Positions 33,591 to 38,335 of a DNA stretch of 38,335 nt are shown here, piece after piece. Below the pieces are notes generated by a model. That model was not told where the DNA came from, did not search any database, and saw nothing but the letters and a program-made list of their open reading frames with translations. The number at the start of each line of letters is the position of its first letter. The first letter of the stretch is position 1. The DNA is taken from NCBI GenBank assembly GCA_035310125.1, contig DATGEP010000023.1:1-38335 (forward strand). The letters are read 5' to 3'. The stretch comes from DATGEP01 sp035310125 (GTDB lineage: Bacteria; Chloroflexota; Ktedonobacteria; Ktedonobacterales; JADMIN01). The position numbers were made by a program, and so were the translations under genes.

Positions 33591-34090
33591 GTTGCCCTGC
33601 GTGACGTCACGCCGTCGGGACGAACGGCCCTCCCGGCTGAGACGCGACACACGCCATTCAATTGTTCTCAAGCGGGCGGGAGATGTCATCCTGCCGGAAG
33701 GGGCCAGCATGCAGTCAGGTTCGTTGACAGTAGGAAGCAGCGTCACATACGCCGTGCGCGCCCAATCACTCACTCCGTCCCATAACACACGTAACACACG
33801 CGCCCGTACGCGGGCTCGCTAACGAGCGAGCCGCACCGGCACCGTAGCCTGCCGCAATGAAGCGGCGGTACGCCTCCAGCGCTTGACCGAGCGAGCCATT
33901 TCCTCATCGCAGGACACGCCAATGCGGCAACAGGACGCCGCGTCCCCGTACTCGTAGATGCCCAGCATGCCGGCGCGCGCCGTTCTCTGATTCGGCCCAC
34001 GCGGGATGCGCACGTGATCCCGAAAGCCCGCAATCCGCTGCCGGCCAGTTATAGACATGCGGCGGCGACTCGAAAGTGAGATGAAGACTG
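33591..34090. other. 500-bp gap between T-box terminator and argH
   Basis: Unusually long for a T-box-controlled gene. It contains a perfect -35 TTGACA at 33724-33729, with CATACG (33746-33751) 16 bp later as a weak -10, possibly a second promoter for argH. On the minus strand is an 80-codon open frame (33819-34058). No plus-strand gene or gene remnant is recognised. Confidence 0.4.
33819..34058 (-). CDS. possible small ORF, unknown
   Basis: 79 codons from ATG 34058: MSITGRQRIAGFRDHVRIP, then LGIYEYGDAASCCRIGVSCD and a basic end. It has G/C-rich third positions like the neighbours but no ribosome-binding site, no family resemblance, and lies antisense to the argH leader. It may be chance. 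Confidence 0.2.
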   Translation of the reverse strand: MSITGRQRIAGFRDHVRIPRGPNQRTARAGMLGIYEYGDAASCCRIGVSCDEEMARSVKRWRRTAASLRQATVPVRLAR

Positions 34091-35620
34091 ATGACAGCCA
34101 AGCTGTGGTCAAAGGGTTATGACATTCTGCCGGCGCTGGAGCGCTATGGCGCGGCACGCAACGCCGCACTGGACGGCGCGCTCGCCCGCCACGATGTGTG
34201 GGGATCGCTGGCGCATGCCCGCACGCTACACCGGGCTGGATTACTGTCCGATGAGGAATGGCGGGCGCTGGACGAGGGGCTGCGCGGGTTGCTGAGCCAG
34301 GCTCCGCCCGCGACGCCAGGGTCCCTCCAGAGCGCGGCTTGCTTTCAAGAGAAGGCGGGACAGCTTGCTGTAGTGAGAAGGGCGGACGAGGCGGAAAGCG
34401 ATGGGCTGACCCCTACTCCTGGCGACGAAGACATTCATACGCTGGTGGAGCGGCTGCTGGTGGAACGGATCGGCGCGGCGGGCAAGAAGCTGCACACCGG
34501 GCGATCTCGGAACGATCAAGTGCTGGTGGATTTGCGGCTGTATGCCAAAGAGGCGCTGCTAGATGTCGCCGCGCGGCTGCTGGATACGGCGGCGCGGCTG
34601 GTGACGCTGGCGCGAGCGCACGAATGGATGCCGATGCCGGGGTATACGCATATGCAGCGCGGCATGCTCTCCTCGGTGGGCCTCTGGGCGGCGGCGCACG
34701 CGGAGGCGCTGCTGGACGATTGCGTGGTGCTGGCTGGCGCATATGCCCTGAACGATCAGTGCCCGCTGGGGTCCGCGGCAGCGTATGGCGTCCCACTACC
34801 GCTGGATCGCGCGTACACAGCGGCGGCGCTGGGCTTCGCCGGGCCGCACCACAACGTGCTCGCGGCGGCCAATAGCCGGGGCAAGACTGAGGCGGCCACC
34901 GTGCAGGCGCTGGCGCTCGTGATGCTCGACCTCAGCAAACTCGCTCAGGATGTGTTGCTCTTCACCACCAGCGAGTTCGCGTTCTTCAGCGTGCCGGCAG
35001 AGCTTTGCGACGGCAGCAGCATCATGCCACAGAAGCGCAACCTCAGCCCGCTGGAGCTGGTGCGGGCGCGGGCACACACGGTCGTCGCACTCCAGGGACA
35101 GATGCTCGCGACGCTGGTTGGCCTGCCGTCCGGCTACAACATGGACTTCCAGGAGACGAAGGCGCCGCTGCTCGAAGCCGTCGCCATATGCCGCGAGAGC
35201 CTGGATATCGTGGGAGTATACGTAGAGCATCTCGCGCCGGATCGCGAGCGGTTGTTCGCGGCATGCACAGCGGAGCTTTTCGCGACGGACCGTGCATATG
35301 CGCTGGCGCAGGCAGGGATGCCGTTCCGCGACGCCTACCGTGCGGTTGCCGCCGACCCAGCCGCACAGGAGCCGGGTGATCTCGTGGCGCGGCTGCGGGC
35401 GCGAAGCTCGATCGGGACGCCAGGCAATCTGGAGCTGGACGCCGTGGTGGTGCGCATTACCGCGGAGCGGGCGGCATGGCAGGCACGCCAAGGAACATTT
35501 AACTCCGCACTCAACGCGCTCGTGAGCGGCACAGCGGAAGATGACGTTCAGACGAGTGAGGCAGGCAGGAGCGGCGCTGGCGGATTTGCGCTAGAGACGC
35601 AAATTGTAGTGGGCATTTAG
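34091..35620 (+). CDS. argH: Argininosuccinate lyase with an in-frame repeat insertion
   Basis: A 509-residue enzyme that splits argininosuccinate into arginine and fumarate. LHTGRSRNDQVLVDLRLYAKE, MPGYTHMQRGM and the mobile signature loop GSSIMPQKRNLSPLELVRAR (with the catalytic Ser) are intact. E. coli-type ArgH has about 460 residues. About 30 extra residues lie between LLSQ and GDEDIHTLVE (about 72-110), encoded by 34297-34387, which is bounded by two blocks also found in argG; this is probably an inserted repeat element. It lies on the surface before the conserved DEDIH motif, so the enzyme may tolerate it. The C-terminal tail (about 480-509) is also extra. It is the first gene behind the Arg T-box and precedes argG by 29 bp. 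Confidence 0.93.
   Translation: MTAKLWSKGYDILPALERYGAARNAALDGALARHDVWGSLAHARTLHRAGLLSDEEWRALDEGLRGLLSQAPPATPGSLQSAACFQEKAGQLAVVRRADEAESDGLTPTPGDEDIHTLVERLLVERIGAAGKKLHTGRSRNDQVLVDLRLYAKEALLDVAARLLDTAARLVTLARAHEWMPMPGYTHMQRGMLSSVGLWAAAHAEALLDDCVVLAGAYALNDQCPLGSAAAYGVPLPLDRAYTAAALGFAGPHHNVLAAANSRGKTEAATVQALALVMLDLSKLAQDVLLFTTSEFAFFSVPAELCDGSSIMPQKRNLSPLELVRARAHTVVALQGQMLATLVGLPSGYNMDFQETKAPLLEAVAICRESLDIVGVYVEHLAPDRERLFAACTAELFATDRAYALAQAGMPFRDAYRAVAADPAAQEPGDLVARLRARSSIGTPGNLELDAVVVRITAERAAWQARQGTFNSALNALVSGTAEDDVQTSEAGRSGAGGFALETQIVVGI
34297..34387 (+). repeat. repeat element copy inserted in argH
   Basis: Starts CCAGGCTCCGCCCGC (34297-34311) and ends GAAGGGCGGAC (34377-34387). The same 15-base and 11-base blocks bound 36890-36944 in argG, but in another reading frame. 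TCCGCCC near the left end and GGGCGGA at the right are inverted repeats. Confidence 0.6.
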
Positions 35621-35649
35621 CACATACGGTGGAGAGGAGTTATGAGCAC

Positions 35650-37005
35650 ATGGCAGAGAAGGTGATTCTGGCGTATTCCGGCGGCCTCGATACGTCAGTA
35701 GCGATTCGGTGGCTGAAGGAGACGTACGGGCTGGACGCGATCACGCTGACGATTGACGTAGGAAACGAGCGTGACATTCCGGCCATCGCGGCGCGGGCGC
35801 TCAAGATTGGCGCGGTGAAGGCGCTCACGGTAGACGCTCGGCGCGAGTTTCTGGAATATTTCGTGTGGCCCGCGCTGCAAGCGAACGCGGTCTACGAAGG
35901 GGTGTACCCGCTGGCAACGGCGCTCGCCCGGCCACTGATCGCGAAACTGCTGGTTGATACGGCGCGGCAGGAGGGTGCGGTCGCCGTGGCACATGGCTGC
36001 ACGGGCAAGGGCAACGATCAGGTGCGGTTCGATGTTTCGATCAATACGCTGGCGCCGGATCTCAAGATCATCGCGCCCGTGCGCGAGTGGAGTATGACGC
36101 GAGACGCCGAGATCGAATACGCCTCCGAGCATGGTATCCCGGTGGCGGCGACCGCTGCCAGCCCCTACAGTGTGGACGCAAATCTCTGGGGCCGCAGCAT
36201 CGAATGCGGCATCCTCGAGGATCCCTGGGCCGAGCCGCCGGAAAATGTATGGGAGTGGACGGCGGCGCCCGACGGCATAGCGGACGATGCCGCCGAGCTG
36301 ACCGTGACCTTCGAGCGCGGTGTGCCGGTGGCATTGGATGGCGAGACGCTCGACGCGGTGACGCTGGTGCAGCGGCTGAATGCACTGGCGGGAACGCGCG
36401 GCGTTGGACGTATTGACCACGTGGAGAACCGGCTGGTGGGCATCAAATCGCGCGAGGTCTATGAGGCGCCCGCGGCGTTGGTGCTGCTGACGGCGCACCA
36501 GGCTCTTGAAGGGCTTACGCTGAGTCGCGATCAGACACGGATGAAGGAGCAATTCGCCGGAGAGTATGCCCGGCTGATCTACAACGGCCAGTGGTACAGC
36601 GCGTTGCACGCCGACTTGATGGCGTTCGTGCGCAGCACGCAGCGATTCGTATCGGGTGAGGTGCGGGTGAAACTGTATCAGGGAACGTGCCGCGTGGTGG
36701 GCAGGCGCTCGCCGTATTCGCTGTACTCGCACGCGCTGGCGACCTATGAGCGGGGCGACACCTTCAACCATGCGAGCGCGCTCGGTTTCATCGAGCTGTG
36801 GGGATTGCCCATGAAGACGCAGGCGCGGGTGCAGCTCCTCGCCGGGCACTCCGGCGCGATCACTGAGCTGCCCGGATTCGCCAGCGCGCCCAGGCTCCGC
36901 CCGCAGCCGCTGTCTGGGGGACAGAATCAAGGCGAAGGGCGGACCACAACCACCGAGGCATCACTGTCGGAGCCAGCGACTTCCGCTCAGGGAGGCGCAC
37001 TATGA
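35650..37005 (+). CDS. argG: Argininosuccinate synthase with C-terminal extension
   Basis: A 451-residue ATP-dependent ligase joining citrulline and aspartate. VILAYSGGLDTSVAIRWLKE is the PP-loop; ITLTIDVGNE, VAHGCTGKGNDQVRFDVS, SPYSVDANLWGRSIECGILEDP and KSREVYEAPAALVL match the family. The usual length is about 400; here residues after about 398 (WGLPMKTQARVQLL) form an extra tail of about 50 residues, partly encoded by the repeat at 36890-36944. GGAGAGGAG precedes ATG 35650 by 10 bp; the GTG at 35629 is rejected. Its stop overlaps the argF start (ATGA), so translation is coupled. Confidence 0.95.
   Translation: MAEKVILAYSGGLDTSVAIRWLKETYGLDAITLTIDVGNERDIPAIAARALKIGAVKALTVDARREFLEYFVWPALQANAVYEGVYPLATALARPLIAKLLVDTARQEGAVAVAHGCTGKGNDQVRFDVSINTLAPDLKIIAPVREWSMTRDAEIEYASEHGIPVAATAASPYSVDANLWGRSIECGILEDPWAEPPENVWEWTAAPDGIADDAAELTVTFERGVPVALDGETLDAVTLVQRLNALAGTRGVGRIDHVENRLVGIKSREVYEAPAALVLLTAHQALEGLTLSRDQTRMKEQFAGEYARLIYNGQWYSALHADLMAFVRSTQRFVSGEVRVKLYQGTCRVVGRRSPYSLYSHALATYERGDTFNHASALGFIELWGLPMKTQARVQLLAGHSGAITELPGFASAPRLRPQPLSGGQNQGEGRTTTTEASLSEPATSAQGGAL
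36890..36944 (+). repeat. repeat element copy in the argG 3' extension
   Basis: Begins with the same 15 bases as 34297 (CCAGGCTCCGCCCGC) and ends with the same 11 as 34377 (GAAGGGCGGAC), but is 55 bp against 91. Read in a different frame from the argH copy (Arg-Leu-Arg-Pro rather than Ala-Pro-Pro-Ala), so the likeness is at DNA level. Confidence 0.6.
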
Positions 37006-37952
37006 CACATCTGCTCACCCTCAACGAGCTCGACCCCGCCGATCTGGATGCGCTGCTCGCTCAGGCGCGCCAGCTCAAGCGCTCCCGGCAGGCGGGGGCT
37101 CCACCGTCCCAGCTTCTCGCGGGAAAGACAGTCGCACTGCTCTTCGAGAAGCCGTCGCTGCGCACGCGAGTCTCGTTCGAGGTTGCCGTGCGTGAGCTGG
37201 GGGGCGACAGCCTCTATCTCTCGCCGCAAGAGGTGGGGCTGGGCGCGCGGGAATCCATCGCGGATGTGGCGCGGGTGCTGAGCGCGTATGTGCATGCCGT
37301 CGTGCTGCGCACGTTTCATCATGCCGTGGTCGAGGAGTTCGCGCGGCACGCCACGATTCCCGTGATAAATGGCCTGACGGATCGCCATCACCCGTGCCAG
37401 GCGTTAGCCGACGTGCTCACCATCGCTGAGCACTTCGGGTCGCCCGCTGGCAAGACACTCGCCTATGTCGGCGACGGCAACAATGTGGCGCACTCCCTGA
37501 TTCAGGCTGCCGCGAAGGCTGGCATGCGCATTCGCGTGGCAACGCCGCCGGGCTACGAGCCGGACGCCGCCGTTCTGGACGCCGCGTGGCGCGATGCTGC
37601 CCGAACAGGAGCACAGCTTGCCGTCATGCACGATGCGGAGGAGGCTGTCGCCGGGGCAGATGCGCTCTACACCGACGTCTGGACGAGCATGGGTCAGGAG
37701 TCTGAGCGCGCTCTACGCCACACTGTCTTCGCGCCGTACCGCGTGGATGCGCGGCTGCTGGCACTGGCGCATCCAGACGCCATCGTGATGCATCCGCTGC
37801 CGGCGCACCGGGGCGAGGAAGTGACCGGCGAGGTGCTGGACGGCCCACAGTCGCGGGTATTCACGCAGGCCGAGAACCGGTTGCATGTGCAGAAGGCGGT
37901 CTTGCGGATGCTTATGACAACTGAGACGCGCGTAGCAGCCCTGACGGCATAG
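37002..37952 (+). CDS. argF: Ornithine carbamoyltransferase
   Basis: A 316-residue enzyme forming citrulline from ornithine and carbamoyl phosphate. The carbamoyl phosphate loop is EKPSLRTRVSFEVAV, followed by HHPCQALADVLTIAEHFG, the SMG loop TDVWTSMGQE, and HPLPAHRGEEVTGEVLDG. The last motif is HCLP in most family members; here Cys is replaced by Pro, a change seen in aspartate carbamoyltransferases, but SMG and the rest fit ornithine as substrate. Length is typical. The ATG overlaps the argG stop. Followed by 180 bp of hairpins and repeats before carA. Confidence 0.93.
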   Translation: MTHLLTLNELDPADLDALLAQARQLKRSRQAGAPPSQLLAGKTVALLFEKPSLRTRVSFEVAVRELGGDSLYLSPQEVGLGARESIADVARVLSAYVHAVVLRTFHHAVVEEFARHATIPVINGLTDRHHPCQALADVLTIAEHFGSPAGKTLAYVGDGNNVAHSLIQAAAKAGMRIRVATPPGYEPDAAVLDAAWRDAARTGAQLAVMHDAEEAVAGADALYTDVWTSMGQESERALRHTVFAPYRVDARLLALAHPDAIVMHPLPAHRGEEVTGEVLDGPQSRVFTQAENRLHVQKAVLRMLMTTETRVAALTA

Positions 37953-37968
37953 GGAACCGCACCCCCGG

Positions 37969-37994
37969 CCCCCTCTCCGTGCGCGGAGTGGGGG
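37969..37994. terminator. strong GC hairpin after argF
   Basis: CCCCC-T-CTCCG (37969-37979) and CGGAG-T-GGGGG pair around a TGCG loop with one T-T mismatch. No T-run follows, so it may be a repeat-derived mRNA stabiliser rather than a true terminator. The block start ACCCCCGGCCCC resembles the end of the element at 15689-15792. Confidence 0.5.
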
Positions 37995-38024
37995 GACTTG
38001 GGGCAGGCTGGCGCGACACATGGT

Positions 38025-38048
38025 GTAGGGGCGTCCGCCGGACGCCCG
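38025..38048 (+). repeat. palindromic repeat, GTAGGGGCGTCC type
   Basis: GTAGGGGCGTCCG then CGGACGCCCG, a nearly perfect palindrome, sibling of 18717-18740. The preceding CATGGTGTAGGGGC (38019-38032) recurs at 38066-38079, so two related copies stand in tandem between argF and carA. Confidence 0.75.
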
Positions 38049-38070
38049 CCGCACGGGCCGGGATGCATGG

Positions 38071-38097
38071 TGTAGGGGCACTGCCTGCTGCGGCCGG
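38071..38097 (+). repeat. degraded dispersed repeat, second copy before carA
   Basis: TGTAGGGGCACTGCCTGCTG then CGGCCGG, a diverged version of the GCGCTGCCTGCCGCGC type seen at 12788, 15214 and 19146. Confidence 0.6.
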
Positions 38098-38132
38098 CGC
38101 GTAAGACACAGGCGTACGATGGAGGCGAGCAG

Positions 38133-38335
38133 GTGGAGATGGAACAGGACGAACACATCGCGGTGCTGGTGCTCGAAGACGGCGCGGTCTTTTCCGGTCG
38201 CCCCTTCGGCGCGGTCGAGACGCTGACCCGTGGCGATGGGCGGTGCGGCGAGGTGGTCTTCGCCACCGGCATGACCGGCTACCAGGAGATCTGCACCGAT
38301 CCCTCCTATCGCGGCCAGATGGTCTGCCTCACCTA
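38133..38335 (+). CDS. carA: Carbamoyl-phosphate synthase small subunit, N-terminal part (cut by window end)
   Basis: The 67 visible codons include IAVLVLEDGAVFSGRPFG and GEVVFATGMTGYQEICTDPSYRGQ, the characteristic N-terminal domain of CarA; the glutamine amidotransferase domain lies beyond the window. CarA supplies ammonia for carbamoyl phosphate, the substrate of ArgF. GTG at 38133 lies 7 bp after GGAGG; ATG at 38139 is the alternative with GGAG directly before it. It probably belongs to the arginine cluster, though about 180 bp with repeats separate it from argF. Confidence 0.9.
   Translation, partial: MEMEQDEHIAVLVLEDGAVFSGRPFGAVETLTRGDGRCGEVVFATGMTGYQEICTDPSYRGQMVCLT

Noticed and set aside
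34796..35491. 231-codon minus-strand open frame opposite argH
   Set aside because: Shadow of argH on the other strand; no ribosome-binding site or family likeness.
35695..36930. 411-codon minus-strand open frame opposite argG
   Set aside because: Mirror of argG codon structure, rich in Arg/His, without any motif.

Overview
The window is GC-rich, densely coded bacterial chromosome with about thirty protein-coding genes, most of them housekeeping genes with recognisable motifs. I see no rRNA, tRNA, CRISPR array or phage module. The gene content points to a Gram-positive-type or Chloroflexota-like bacterium: a T-box leader with an intrinsic terminator, a cysS-rlmB-yacP neighbourhood, a caa3-type CtaG factor, a short core MetE, an HpnB-like glycosyltransferase and dispersed GTAGGGGCG palindromes. 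Chloroflexota is my best guess; it is an inference and not proven here.

Left part (1-8115): a truncated O-methyltransferase; a 950-residue membrane histidine kinase on the minus strand; divergently a soluble PAS histidine kinase with its OmpR-type response regulator; then a membrane-anchored two-domain multicopper oxidase. The kinase-kinase intergenic region and the region before the oxidase carry the same arrangement of 11-bp-spaced TGTGA direct repeats followed by a TATCRT -10-like box. This suggests one regulon under the OmpR-type regulator.

Centre (8136-21258): a glycosyltransferase, a membrane protein, a VOC protein and a YbaK-like editing protein, two small genes of unknown role (one a degenerate receiver), a full transketolase, a small GGQ release-factor-like protein, a FabG / acyl-CoA ligase / RAM-domain group, and a minus-strand group reading cysS, rlmB, a zinc-ribbon membrane protein, yacP and a pterin dehydratase (21396-23656 and 18763-21258).

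Right-centre (24199-33187): radC, a tnpB-less IS607-type recombinase running into a membrane-anchored CHAP protein, an enoyl-CoA hydratase, a HicB-like gene broken by an amber codon, a core MetE, a membrane-anchored C39-like protein next to murB, and a translationally coupled pair of a tandem YbjQ protein and CtaG.

Right end (33237-38335): a sigma70-type promoter, a T-box leader whose specifier triplet aligns as CGC (Arg), an intrinsic terminator, then argH-argG-argF and the start of carA. The specifier matches the arginine genes downstream. argH and argG each carry extra sequence bounded by the same two short DNA blocks read in different frames, which points to a small repeat element inserted into coding sequence. 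Other palindromic repeats (GCGCTGCCTGCCGCGC core) lie between genes and, in frame, inside the degenerate receiver gene.
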